Positions 53,691-63,032 of a DNA stretch of 64,000 nt are shown in pieces (positions within the stretch are counted from its first letter, which is position 1; each line of letters begins with the position of its first letter). The position numbers were made by a program, and so were the translations under genes. The stretch lies in contig NZ_JADBEC010000002.1 in assembly GCF_014873945.1 (NCBI RefSeq), positions 248,001 to 312,000 of the forward strand. Direction: 5' to 3'. The notes under the pieces were generated by a model. The model did no database searches, had not been told where the DNA came from, and was given only the letters and a program-made list of their open reading frames with translations. This DNA is from Rhizobium viscosum (GTDB taxonomy: Bacteria > Pseudomonadota > Alphaproteobacteria > Rhizobiales > Rhizobiaceae).

Positions 53691-54024
53691 AACCCGCCCG
53701 TAGGCATCGACTCTCGAGGGGTATGTGCGGATTTAAAGCCCTACGCGGTGGAGCGCATTCTCACGGCTCTCGTAGAACGTTTAAACTTCTCTCCATCTGG
53801 AGCCTGGATGGTTAACAAGGTCTTATCCGGTTGCGTGCATTTTGTCGCAGCCGCTCGGTGCGACCCTTGCCAAGGATCACCGGAGGATTTAAAACGATTT
53901 TAAAATAGCCGCCTCAAAAGCTAATCGATTTTAATTTTGCGGTTAAAATTTTCTTGTTGCAGCGCAAAATAATTCGAGCCTAAATTCCTTTCGAAGGGTC
54001 AATTTGCTCCTCGGAGGAACGCAT
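53691..54024. other. gap with A+T-rich upstream segment
   Basis: About 330 bp. The part from 53885 to 53975 is very A+T-rich and repeats CGATTTTAA-like strings (for example at 53894 and 53926). It may hold a promoter or an H-NS/MucR-type binding region; I see no gene in it. Confidence 0.4.
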
Positions 54025-54198
54025 ATGACTGTGACATTTCCACTGACTGAAAAGCGCAACGCCGATGAGTTGCTCAAACATCTGATCCAGCACAACCTCT
54101 CCTATCCGGGAAACTGTGCCGTTTCGCTCAAGGCTCATGTCGCCCTTGTCACCTCTTCCCATACATTCGCGCTCAGCACTGCACGGACGGCTTGGTAG
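54025..54198 (+). CDS. possible small protein, 57 aa
   Basis: An ATG with an excellent ribosome binding site (GGAGG, seven bases upstream) opens a 57-codon frame starting MTVTFPLTEKRNADELLKHL and ending at a TAG. No signal, TM or known motif. It is convergent with hasE and preceded by the A+T-rich segment. It may be a real small protein or the start of a truncated gene. Confidence 0.3.
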   Translation: MTVTFPLTEKRNADELLKHLIQHNLSYPGNCAVSLKAHVALVTSSHTFALSTARTAW

Positions 54199-54241
54199 CG
54201 ATCGACAACCGAGCTTTGATTTCTGACGATCGCCATCGGCT

Positions 54242-55552
54242 TCAATCCTCCCGAAACGCGCGGAAGATCTGGTCGGAAAGCGGTTTGACGAGATAGGAAA
54301 GCGCGGTGCGCTCATCCGTTTTGATCATCACCTCGGCCGGCATGCCGGGAACGAGCGTGAGGCTCTTCAGCTTTTCCTTTTCGGCTCGCGGAATGGCGAC
54401 GCGCACCAGGTAGTAGGACTGGCCGGACCGTTCATCGGTGGTCAGATCGGCCGCAATTCGGCTGACAAAGCCGTTGAGTTCGGGCGTCGTACGAAGATTG
54501 AAGGCGGTCATGCGCAGCAAGGCGGTATGTCCGATCTGGATTTGATCTACATCCTTCGGCGCGATTTGAACTTCAAGGGCCAGATCGTCCCCTTCCGGCA
54601 CGATCAGCATGATCGGATCGGCAGGAGAGATTACGCCCCCCACAGTGTGGACTGCCAATTGATGCACGATGCCGGATTGGGGAGCGACGATGTCGATGCG
54701 CTTCAGTTCGTCCTCGGCTGCCACTTTGCGCTCGACATATTCGCCGATCTGCGCCTGGACCTCCCGCAATTCGCGGCCGACTTCTGTTCTGAGATCCTGA
54801 TCGATCTGCAGGATCTGCAGTCGCGTTTCAGTGATCCGGCCCGCCGACTGGGCCTGGAACGCGATCTTCTCGCCACGTTCTCCGCCGAAGGTCGCAGCCT
54901 GGGTCCTAAGGCCGTTCAGCCTCTGGTCGGAAACAATGCCCTGTTCGCGCAACCTGTTCAAAGCGGAGATTTCCGTATTGAGAACCTCTATTCCCTCGCC
55001 GTAAGCAACTTCCTGAGCCTTCAGGCCGGCGATTTCATGCTCGAACTGCGCAATGCGCTGATTGAGTTGGGCTTTCTGCCCCTCTCTTGCGTCGCGCCGG
55101 GACTGGAACAAGCGAGATTCACTGTGAATGGCGACAGCCACCTCGGGATCTCTGTCATTGGCAAGCAGCCAGTCCGGAAAAATGATCTCATTAAGGTCGT
55201 CTCGTTCGGCTTCAAGCCGCGCCAGCCGTGCAGCCAATTCGTTGAGCCGCTTCGTGACGATCGCCAGATTGGCGCGGGTCTGAGTATCGTCAAGGCGCAT
55301 GAGCACGTCACCGGCTCTGACCTCGTCGCCCTCCTGGACGAGAATTTCTCCGACAACCCCGCCTTTCGGGTGCTGGACCTTCTTGACGTAGGAATCAACG
55401 ACAAAACGCCCCGGTGCCACCACAGCTCCGGCGAGATTCGTCATCGTGGCCCAGGCCCCGGCACCCCCGACCATTGCGAGCGAAGCGATGACACCCACTA
55501 TCAGGTGGCGACGGATCGAACGGCTGACTTCGCGGTCATCAATGTCTGACAT
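54242..55552 (-). CDS. hasE: HasE-like type I secretion membrane fusion protein (HlyD family)
   Basis: 436 aa from the ATG at 55552 (AGGAGG six bases upstream). One N-terminal TM (LIVGVIASLAMVGGAGAWA), a lipoyl-like barrel (VQHPKGGVVGEILVQEGDEV), long coiled coils (about 110-290) and the C-terminal RTX-exporter MFP domain (LVPGMPAEVMIKTDERTALS). It overlaps the ATPase gene by 14 bp and is last in the has operon. It links the ABC exporter to a TolC-type channel. Confidence 0.9.
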   Translation of the reverse strand: MSDIDDREVSRSIRRHLIVGVIASLAMVGGAGAWATMTNLAGAVVAPGRFVVDSYVKKVQHPKGGVVGEILVQEGDEVRAGDVLMRLDDTQTRANLAIVTKRLNELAARLARLEAERDDLNEIIFPDWLLANDRDPEVAVAIHSESRLFQSRRDAREGQKAQLNQRIAQFEHEIAGLKAQEVAYGEGIEVLNTEISALNRLREQGIVSDQRLNGLRTQAATFGGERGEKIAFQAQSAGRITETRLQILQIDQDLRTEVGRELREVQAQIGEYVERKVAAEDELKRIDIVAPQSGIVHQLAVHTVGGVISPADPIMLIVPEGDDLALEVQIAPKDVDQIQIGHTALLRMTAFNLRTTPELNGFVSRIAADLTTDERSGQSYYLVRVAIPRAEKEKLKSLTLVPGMPAEVMIKTDERTALSYLVKPLSDQIFRAFRED

Positions 55553-57386
55553 CGGCATCCTCCTGACTGTCCGAGGCGGCGCCACTTGCTGCATCGGATG
55601 TGGCCTGGGCGACGTTTGCGATAACCCGCAGCGGTGCAGTGCTGACGCCAGTTGCTTGAAAGCCCCGGCCCGCCGGCAGCCCCGAACCGCTCTTGAGAAT
55701 TTTGGAAAGAACCTCGTCGCGGGGACCAAACGCCTTCTGTCTGCCGCTCTCGATCATCAGCACGTGATCGACGATCCCAAGCGCACTGGGTCTATGAGCA
55801 ACGACGACGACGATACCCTTGCGATCGCGAACCGCGGCGATAGCCCTGACGACAGCTGCTTCACCCTCGGCGTCCAGATTGGCGTTGGGCTCATCGAGAA
55901 CGACCAGAAACGGATCGCGATAAAGAGCACGCGCAAGGCCGATACGCTGGCGCTGACCTGCCGAGAGTGCGGTTCCTGCCTCGCCGATCTGCGTCTCATA
56001 GCCGAGTTCGAATTTCAAAATGAGCTCATGGGCACCGGCCGTGCGCGCTGCAGCGATGATCGCTTCCGCATCAGGAGCCTCCTCGAACCTCGCTATGTTT
56101 TCGGCAATGGTGCCGTCGAACAGTTCGACGCCCTGCGGGAGATAGCCGATATGCTCGCCGAGTGCGGCGCTGTCCCACTGGTCAAGGCTTGCGCCATCGA
56201 TCCGGACCTTGCCTGCCGATGGCTGCCATGCGCCGACGAGGATGCGCGACAGGGTCGATTTTCCCGATCCTGACGGACCGACCACGCCGAGCGCGCTTCC
56301 TGCGGCCAGGGAGAAACCGAGTCCGGCGAGCGTCGGTTTTCTTTCGCCCGGAGGCACGACGGTCACGGCCTCGATGCGGAGTTCACGTTCGGGGCGCGGC
56401 AGAGAGGTGACGGGGTTGGCCTCAGGGATCTTGTCGAGCAGCTCCTGAAGCCTTGCCCAGCTCTGGCGTGCCATCAGGAACGGCTTCCAGTTGCCGATTG
56501 CGAGTTCGACCGGGGCGAGCGCCCTGCCCATCATGATCGAGCTTGCGATCATGATACCGCCCGTGGCCTGCTGCGTGATCACGAGATAGGCACCGACAGC
56601 AAGAATGGCGGACTGCAGGATCATGCGCAGCGATTTCGACACGCTTCCCAAGCCGCCTCCGATATCACCAGCCCGGCGATTGGCCGAGAGATAAGCGGAA
56701 TTTACCTTCAACCATCGTTTGGCGAGCCGCGCTTCCAGCCCCATCGCGCGAACGACTTCCGCATTACGACGGGTGCCCTCGAGCAGGCAGTTGCGGGCCA
56801 TGTTCTGGGCGATGGTCTCGCGGATCGGGGCTTGTGACAGGGCGTTCGTAAGCAGTGTCAGCGAGACGAGGATGACCGCGCCGACAAGCGCCGTCACTCC
56901 GATCCAGACATGGAAGAGGAAGCATATGCCGAGATAAAGCGGCATCCATGGAAGGTCGAAAAAGGCCGTCGGCCCCGTGCCGGACAGAAAGCCGCGGACG
57001 TTGTCGAGATCCCGCAACGGCTGCAGGCCGTCACCCTGGGTTCGACTGACCAACGGAAGGCGTATCACCGCCTCATGCACCCTTGCGCTGAGCTTTCCAT
57101 CGAACCGTTCACCAATCCGCAGCAAGACACGGGTGCGAACGATATCGAGGACGGCCTGGAATGCGTATAGGCCAGCGGCAAGCATCGCCAGACCAATCAG
57201 CGTCGGAACACTGCCGCTTGCCAGGACCCGATCATAGACCTGCAGCATAAACAGAGGTGATGTCAGGGCAAGCAGGTTAACGACCCCGCTGATGAGGGCA
57301 ATGGCAAAGGCGTTTGTCTTCAGCGGAGGGATCGCCGCCGCAGCAAAGTGCTGCGACGACGTCCGAACCAAAAACTGGTTCCTCAT
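55539..57386 (-). CDS. hasD: HasD-like type I secretion ABC exporter (ATPase-permease)
   Basis: 615 aa. TM domain (about 25-310) followed by the nucleotide-binding domain (about 335-565) with GPSGSGKSTL, LSAGQRQRIGL and LVVLDEPNANLD. PrtD/HasD subfamily, without an N-terminal C39 domain. It is 7 bp after hasA and exports the haemophore. A variable C-terminal tail of about 45 residues follows the ATPase domain. Confidence 0.92.
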   Translation of the reverse strand: MRNQFLVRTSSQHFAAAAIPPLKTNAFAIALISGVVNLLALTSPLFMLQVYDRVLASGSVPTLIGLAMLAAGLYAFQAVLDIVRTRVLLRIGERFDGKLSARVHEAVIRLPLVSRTQGDGLQPLRDLDNVRGFLSGTGPTAFFDLPWMPLYLGICFLFHVWIGVTALVGAVILVSLTLLTNALSQAPIRETIAQNMARNCLLEGTRRNAEVVRAMGLEARLAKRWLKVNSAYLSANRRAGDIGGGLGSVSKSLRMILQSAILAVGAYLVITQQATGGIMIASSIMMGRALAPVELAIGNWKPFLMARQSWARLQELLDKIPEANPVTSLPRPERELRIEAVTVVPPGERKPTLAGLGFSLAAGSALGVVGPSGSGKSTLSRILVGAWQPSAGKVRIDGASLDQWDSAALGEHIGYLPQGVELFDGTIAENIARFEEAPDAEAIIAAARTAGAHELILKFELGYETQIGEAGTALSAGQRQRIGLARALYRDPFLVVLDEPNANLDAEGEAAVVRAIAAVRDRKGIVVVVAHRPSALGIVDHVLMIESGRQKAFGPRDEVLSKILKSGSGLPAGRGFQATGVSTAPLRVIANVAQATSDAASGAASDSQEDADVRH

Positions 57387-57393
57387 CGGCCGA

Positions 57394-58131
57394 TCACGCG
57401 ACGAAGATCAGATCGGAGCTGTCAAGGGTGCCGCCGCCTGCGAAGGCGACATCGATGCTGTTGCCCGCGTAGGAGATCGTCGAGCCGGAAATGCTGCCGC
57501 CAGCCGTGACGAAGTCGCTGTAATCGTCCCAACCATAGCCGTCGAGAACGATCAGGTCGTTGCCGTCAACGAAGTCGGCGATGGTGTCATCACCCCATCC
57601 GCCGGCATTAAGGTCGGCGCGATAGTAGAAGGTGTCGAAATCGCTCGCACCGGCGCCCGTCAGCACATCGTCACCGGCAAAGCTGTAGAGGGTCTCGCCG
57701 AGGCCACCGCTATTGCCAGTCTGCGTCGTGCCCTGTTCACCGAGATAGTCGTAGAGATGCGTCAGGTCGGCGAAATTGGAGAGGTAGTAGATCGCATAGG
57801 TGAACGCGGTCGAGGCTGTGGCGTCCGACAGGTCCAGCGTCAGCACAGTGCTGAGATCGTAGCCGGCGGCCGTGCTGCCGGTTAGATGCGAGCCGAATTC
57901 CAGCGTGTCGAGCGAGCCGACGAAGCCACCCGGCGGAATGTAGCTGAAATCGCCATTGAGAATGACGCCCGACTGGGCGGTACCAGCGTTGCCGGCGACC
58001 CACTGATCATAAGGCGCCGAGCCCGGGCTGAACGAGCCATGGCTGCGATATGAGAAGGAGTTGAGCCACGTGGTTTCGAGATAGTTGACCCAATCGGGCG
58101 CACCGGCGGGGACCTGAATTCCTACACTCAT
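57394..58131 (-). CDS. hasA: HasA-like haemophore with extra C-terminal secretion-type domain
   Basis: 245 aa from the ATG at 58131 (GGAGAAAG upstream). Residues 1-130 match the HasA fold. The axial haem ligands of Serratia HasA (His32 on SFSYRSHGS-type loop, Tyr75 in GNLTY) correspond to His31 (SYRSHGSF) and Tyr64 (GDFSY). The His that supports Tyr75 (His83) has no equivalent because the loop is shorter (SYIPPGGFVGSLD). Residues about 150-245 (FAGDDVLTGAGASDFDTFYY, FVDGNDLIVLDGYG, DSSDLIFVA) resemble the C-terminal module of serralysin-like type I substrates, with degenerate Gly-Asp repeats. Classical HasA is about 190 aa. Confidence 0.8.
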   Translation of the reverse strand: MSVGIQVPAGAPDWVNYLETTWLNSFSYRSHGSFSPGSAPYDQWVAGNAGTAQSGVILNGDFSYIPPGGFVGSLDTLEFGSHLTGSTAAGYDLSTVLTLDLSDATASTAFTYAIYYLSNFADLTHLYDYLGEQGTTQTGNSGGLGETLYSFAGDDVLTGAGASDFDTFYYRADLNAGGWGDDTIADFVDGNDLIVLDGYGWDDYSDFVTAGGSISGSTISYAGNSIDVAFAGGGTLDSSDLIFVA

Positions 58132-58207
58132 TGTCTTTCTCCATTGATGGTTGGTTGTCCGTCGATCGACGAACCTCGGATCCGCGGCCTGTCGGTCGGG
58201 AAATTCC

Positions 58208-60856
58208 TTAGAACTTGAAATTGAGCGATGCCGTCGCCGTGCGTCCCGGTCCGGGCAGACTGATGGTGCCGAGCGCCGGGACGTAAGCGACATCGGTGAC
58301 GTTGTTGACGGCGAAGCGAAGCTTGACGGTGTCGTTGAAGGCGTAGGACCCGTATATGTCGTAGAGCGAATAGTCTTCGGTGACGTAGTTGCTCGCCAGC
58401 ACGCCGATATTGGGTGATGTGCCGCCGACGTGGGTGGCGCGACCGCCGATCGTCAGCTTGTCGTCGAAAAGCCGCATGCCTGCATCGATGGTGAACTTGT
58501 TGCGCGGCGGCACGAAAATGATCGAGGGTTCGATTTCGTAGCTCGTGCCGTCATAGCTGTAGCTCGTGCCGAAATCCGTCTTCAGATAGGTGTAGGAAAG
58601 GCCGGCATACCATTTGCCTGCGTCGTAGCTCGCCTCCAGCTCGATGCCTTTCATGCGCGTCGTGCCGTCGACATTAACGTATGAGGCATAGTCACGTCCG
58701 GTTTCGGCGCGATGGACAGTGCCGAGCGCTATGTAGTTTTCGATCTCGCGGTAAAAGCCGACGGCCTTGAGGCGCACGCTGTCATCAGCGGACAAAAGCC
58801 CATCGGTGGTGGTATTCACGCCAAGCTCGAAAGTGTTGCCTTCTTCGGCCACGAGATCGGGATTGGGGGCGTTTTCCACGAGGTTGACGCCGGGATGACC
58901 GCCCGTCAGGAAGGTTTCCATGATCGTCGGAGGACGGAAGCTGCGCGAATATTTGGCGAAGGGCTGCAGCCAGTCGACGGGTTTGACGGCGAGCATGGCG
59001 GAGGGCAGCAGCGCGCCGTCCGAATTGTCGACCGGGATAACATTTTCCGGATAGACCGTCACGCGATCGATGGTGCCCGTCCATATCCGGCAGGTCACGC
59101 CGTTGGGGAAGTACAAGCGGCATCTCCGGTTGTCGATTGTTTTGACTTCCAGACCGTAGAGCGATGCATCGCCCGACAGATTGTAGTAATCGTAGCGCAG
59201 GCCGGCCTGCGCCATCAGCCAATCGTCGTGTTCGAAGGTGGCATTGGCAAAGGCGCTATAGACATCGCGATCGCCGGACGGGGTCGTGCCGGTATAGGTG
59301 GCCGTCATGTCGACGCCATTGAGGAAATAATCCTCGAGCGTCTCGGTCTTGCCGCGGTCGAAGAAGGCCTCGACGCCGTAGTTCAGCGAAAGTGAGCCGC
59401 CTGCCGTTTCAAAGCGGCTGGTGTTATCGATGCTGAAACCTAGTGTGCCAAGAGCGTAATTGACGGGAAAACCATCGTCGTTGATGGCGGAGCCGTAGCG
59501 TTTCTCCCGGTTTCGCGTGTGGTTGTACCAGAGGCGGGCGTTGAAATCGATGAGTTCGCTGTCGGGATCCCAATGGAAGCTGCTGGTGATCGTATCGTTC
59601 AGGACCTGCTGCGTGTCCTCATCAAGGTCGCCATCATTGTTATAGGAGCCCTGGCTGAAATCGGAATCGTTGCGAAGCCAGGTCAGCGATGTATCGAGAT
59701 CGTCGGTGAGTTCCGCCTCGGCCTTCAGCAGGTAGGAGTAGGAGTCCTGCCCGGTGAAGATCGCCGCTCCGTCATGTACAGAACTGTCGTAGAGCTTGAT
59801 GTCGCCATTCTCGCCGATGTCATAGGCGCCGATCTTCTTGTGGCTGATGCCACCGAGCACCGAGAAGCTGTCCGACAGTCTGACCGCCGCCATGCTTGCA
59901 CCGTCGAACTGGAACTCGTTGGTGCCGACGGTTGCGTTTGACTCGCCGCCCCATTGGCGACCGTCTTCTATGAGGTCATCGGCCTCGATAGTGCGGAAGT
60001 TGACCGAGCCGCCGAGAGCGCCGGCTCCGCCAACGCCCGACGTGCCGCTTTTTTCGACATCGATTTCACGGATAAAGGCAGTTTCAACATAGGTTCGCTG
60101 CGTTGATCCATGGCCGTTGCGCTGAAAATTCTGCCTCGCCCCATCGATCATGGTGACGACGCGGTTCTGGTCCTGAAGGCCGCGAATATTGACCGTTATG
60201 CCGGGGTTCTGTCCCTCGGAGCGGTTGGCATAGACGCCGGCCGCCGTATCGAGCAGATCGCGCGCGTTACGGGCGGGTGAGCTTTGAATAGCCTCCCTGG
60301 AAATGACGCTGACGCTTGCGGGCTCCTCGTAGACCCAATCGGGCGTGCCGCGATAGCCCGAGCCGGAACTTGCACGCCGGCCGCCCTTGATGACGATCGG
60401 AGCAAGTTGGGTAACACCGTCCTCCTGCGGAATGGCATTCACGATATCGGCGCCGCCGATCGTCGCTGCGACGCCATCTCCGGAAATATGCGCCGATACT
60501 CCCGTCCCCGACAGCATACGATCAAGCGCGTCGGCAGGCGTCAATCGGCCGACGACGGCGTTGGTGTTCACCGAGCCTGAAGGCGCCGACGACAGCGTGA
60601 TCTGCATGCCGGACTGGCGGCCGAACGAACGGATTGCGCTGGCCAGCGGCTGGGACGGAATATTGAAAGCGACTGTCGCGGCCACTTTTGCCTGGGCCTG
60701 AGCTGCCGGCACCGACTGAGCGTGAGCGCTGGTGATGACCGATAAAATTGCAAAAGCTGTCGTCGCTGATAGCCGCGCTTGCCGCGTACGCCCGCCTGCC
60801 TGGCGCGCACCGTTGAGCCCCAGAACCCCTACCCTCACTCGCATGCTCACTCTCAT
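58208..60856 (-). CDS. hasR: HasR-like TonB-dependent haem/haemophore receptor with STN signalling domain
   Basis: 882 aa from the ATG at 60856 (GGAGAG upstream; 60898 and 60844 are alternatives). Signal peptide ending near SAHAQS, STN signalling domain (about 65-135; VAFNIPSQPLASAIRSFGRQ), plug domain (about 170-290; SVISREAIQSSPARNARDLL, NIRGLQDQNRVVTMIDGARQ) and a 22-strand barrel ending TATASLNFKF. The STN domain couples ligand binding to the anti-sigma factor encoded upstream. It is the receptor for the haemophore downstream. Confidence 0.9.
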   Translation of the reverse strand: MRVSMRVRVGVLGLNGARQAGGRTRQARLSATTAFAILSVITSAHAQSVPAAQAQAKVAATVAFNIPSQPLASAIRSFGRQSGMQITLSSAPSGSVNTNAVVGRLTPADALDRMLSGTGVSAHISGDGVAATIGGADIVNAIPQEDGVTQLAPIVIKGGRRASSGSGYRGTPDWVYEEPASVSVISREAIQSSPARNARDLLDTAAGVYANRSEGQNPGITVNIRGLQDQNRVVTMIDGARQNFQRNGHGSTQRTYVETAFIREIDVEKSGTSGVGGAGALGGSVNFRTIEADDLIEDGRQWGGESNATVGTNEFQFDGASMAAVRLSDSFSVLGGISHKKIGAYDIGENGDIKLYDSSVHDGAAIFTGQDSYSYLLKAEAELTDDLDTSLTWLRNDSDFSQGSYNNDGDLDEDTQQVLNDTITSSFHWDPDSELIDFNARLWYNHTRNREKRYGSAINDDGFPVNYALGTLGFSIDNTSRFETAGGSLSLNYGVEAFFDRGKTETLEDYFLNGVDMTATYTGTTPSGDRDVYSAFANATFEHDDWLMAQAGLRYDYYNLSGDASLYGLEVKTIDNRRCRLYFPNGVTCRIWTGTIDRVTVYPENVIPVDNSDGALLPSAMLAVKPVDWLQPFAKYSRSFRPPTIMETFLTGGHPGVNLVENAPNPDLVAEEGNTFELGVNTTTDGLLSADDSVRLKAVGFYREIENYIALGTVHRAETGRDYASYVNVDGTTRMKGIELEASYDAGKWYAGLSYTYLKTDFGTSYSYDGTSYEIEPSIIFVPPRNKFTIDAGMRLFDDKLTIGGRATHVGGTSPNIGVLASNYVTEDYSLYDIYGSYAFNDTVKLRFAVNNVTDVAYVPALGTISLPGPGRTATASLNFKF

Positions 60857-60957
60857 CTCTCCAGTCGCCCGCGCCGATGTCGTGCCCGGCGCTTTCAACG
60901 AAATGACGATTAGTGCTCAGAGTTTTTTCAGGGTTTTGAGTGGATTTCGCTAAATCT

Positions 60958-60972
60958 TGATAATTACAGTCA
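60958..60972. promoter_or_regulatory. candidate RirA iron-responsive (IRO) box upstream of hasR
   Basis: TGATAATTACAGTCA fits TGA-N9-TCA, the consensus recalled for rhizobial IRO boxes bound by RirA. It lies in the 123-bp gap between hasS and hasR, about 100 bp before the hasR start. A six-base match is weak on its own. Confidence 0.4.
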
Positions 60973-60979
60973 AATTTTT

Positions 60980-61996
60980 CTAGTAGCGGCTGACAATGCG
61001 CGCCAGCGAGGATATCGAGCGGACCTTCCCGCCATAAGGTTCGACCAGCGCACGCAGCGCCTGATCGGGTTGCCGGAGATTGTAGAAGCCTGTGACCCGC
61101 TGATGGGCAAGTGCCGCGTCGGGAACCGATATCCACGCCGGGTGGTAGCGCTGGATCTGATCGATCACCGAGCCGAGCGTCGCGTTGACGACATAGAGTT
61201 CGCCATTGCGCCAGTTGGCAATCTCGTCGACCGGGATCGTGTCCCTCGTCATGACGGCGCTTTTCGGATCGACGGCCAGCAGATCTCCGGGCACCAGCCG
61301 TTCGGGCGGGGTCGCAGACGAACCCTCAACAGATGCTTGAACGGAACCATGCGCAAGGGCAATGCTGGTCAGCCCGTCGGCGAGCTGCACATCGAAGGCC
61401 GTGCCGAGCACCTCGACGCGGACGCCATTAGCCTCCACCGTAAAGGGCCTGTCCTTATCCGGCGCCACCTCGAAATACGCTTCACCGGTAAGAAGCTTGA
61501 TGCCCCGCCGTCCATCGCCGTAGTCCAAGGCGATCGAGGTCGCGGCGGCCATCGTTACCGTGCTACCGTCCTGAAGGGTGATCGTGCGGGTCTCAGCCGT
61601 GGATGTTGAATAGTCGGCGCTCAAGCGAAGCATCAGGCCGGGCGCAATGACGATCCCAAGACAGAGCGCGGCCACGACCGCCGCTGCCACGGCGACCCGC
61701 CGCCACGGCGCGCGATGCCGAGCCGCTCTCGGCTTGCGCATGTCGGACCGGGCCTCCGATCTTGGCGCATATTCCCACTGCGATTGCATGGCCGGGACCA
61801 CCTGCCCCATCGCGGCCCATGCCTTCTCCGTGCGTTCCCAGGCCAGGCAGTGTTCGCTATCGCTGCCCAGCCAGCGATCCAAGCGCGCTTTGAGTTCAGC
61901 GTCCTCGGGCCCTTCCTGCAGGAGAAGGAACCAGTCGGCCGCCGCCGCCAGCGCCTCGTCCGAAACATCAGGCCTTTTATCCGGTTCGACGGCCAT
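60980..61996 (-). CDS. hasS: HasS/FecR-like anti-sigma factor
   Basis: 338 aa from the ATG at 61996; an ATG at 62056 would add 20 residues. Cytoplasmic sigma-binding N-terminus (AADWFLLLQEGPEDAELKAR, AWERTEKAW), one TM (about 100-125, VAAALCLGIVIAPGLML), FecR domain (TRTITLQDGSTVTMAAATSI) and a C-terminal STN-like part (VTGFYNLRQPDQALRALVEP) that meets the receptor's STN. It controls the sigma factor encoded upstream. Confidence 0.9.
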   Translation of the reverse strand: MAVEPDKRPDVSDEALAAAADWFLLLQEGPEDAELKARLDRWLGSDSEHCLAWERTEKAWAAMGQVVPAMQSQWEYAPRSEARSDMRKPRAARHRAPWRRVAVAAAVVAALCLGIVIAPGLMLRLSADYSTSTAETRTITLQDGSTVTMAAATSIALDYGDGRRGIKLLTGEAYFEVAPDKDRPFTVEANGVRVEVLGTAFDVQLADGLTSIALAHGSVQASVEGSSATPPERLVPGDLLAVDPKSAVMTRDTIPVDEIANWRNGELYVVNATLGSVIDQIQRYHPAWISVPDAALAHQRVTGFYNLRQPDQALRALVEPYGGKVRSISSLARIVSRY

Positions 61997-62113
61997 CAGT
62001 TCCCAGTCTTTCCTGTAGCCAAACCAAGTCGCAACCCCGCTGTTTTGCCGCTTCACGAATAATGACGTTTATCTCGCCCGTTTTTTTCAAGCGAATTCGA
62101 GATTCTTAGCGGA

Positions 62114-62626
62114 TCATCCCATTTTTTTGGCGAATTCGACAATTGCAGCCTTGATCAACCTGTGGACGCCGGCCACCGAAATGTCGAGGTGACTGGCGAT
62201 GTCCTCCATACGGTATCCGCCGAAACGATGCATTTCCACGGCAAGGCGTGTCTGTTCCGGCATTGTCGAAAGGATCGCCTCGACCTGTCTGACCTGGTCG
62301 CAGAAGAGTGCGTTTTCCTCGGGTGTTCCCACATCAAGGGGAAGCCCCCACCATGGCGTATCTTCCGGACGGGCGCGCAAGTCGCGCTTCTGGCGCCTGC
62401 GCACATCGAGCGCGAGGTTGCGCACCATGCGGAAGAGGTATGCCTTCAGCTTCTGGGGTGTGGCCGCGTCTTCCGGCACGAATTTTATGAAGACCTCCTG
62501 GACGAGGTCTTCCGCTTCCTCTCGCGAACCGACGATGGGCGTAGCGTATCGAATGAGGTCGGAGCGATGTGCCGCATAGACCGCATAGCGCCGGTCGTCC
62601 TCCCTGATGCCCATAGCAATATCCAT
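62114..62626 (-). CDS. hasI: HasI/FecI-type ECF sigma factor
   Basis: 170 aa from the ATG at 62626 (other Met codons at 62614). Sigma-2 region (SREEAEDLVQEVFIKFV, YLFRMVRNLALDVRRR) and sigma-4 (MPEQTRLAVEMHRFGGYRME, DIASHLDISVAGVHRLIKAA). First gene of the has operon. It should direct transcription of hasR and downstream genes when the haemophore-haem signal arrives. Confidence 0.9.
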   Translation of the reverse strand: MDIAMGIREDDRRYAVYAAHRSDLIRYATPIVGSREEAEDLVQEVFIKFVPEDAATPQKLKAYLFRMVRNLALDVRRRQKRDLRARPEDTPWWGLPLDVGTPEENALFCDQVRQVEAILSTMPEQTRLAVEMHRFGGYRMEDIASHLDISVAGVHRLIKAAIVEFAKKMG

Positions 62627-63032
62627 AAAGAAACGCGGAGATGAACAACCGGCGGCCAACTAGACGCCGGACTGCAAATTCCGCATATTTCGCAACGGGA
62701 GAGGTAAACCAAAAAAACTTGACAATTTCCAGCATGTTTTTTCCGGGATTGAATTTACAGGAGTTTCTGAACTGAGCGGCGGTTCGATCAGTGGCTGGAT
62801 GCGCAGCACCTGGATTCAACTTCGCAAGGCCGCACAGTTCGCCGCCGCCCCGGTTATGTTATGCAGGTGGGTATAGCGCCGTTCTCGCCGAGTAACGATC
62901 AGAGCAACATAGACCCCGAACATTAGCAACTCGACCTCAAGCTTTAGGGGATGAGAAGAGTTTTATGTTGTGGCAAATGAAAAATCTGATTTACTGGCAC
63001 CGCGCTGCTTGGCTTTGAGGGGGATATGGCCG
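62627..63032. promoter_or_regulatory. divergent gap between hasI and the L,D-transpeptidase gene
   Basis: About 400 bp. It contains TTGACA (62718-62723) followed by an A/T-rich stretch, which could be a -35 on the + strand. I found no second TGA-N9-TCA element in front of hasI. No gene is supported here. Confidence 0.4.
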
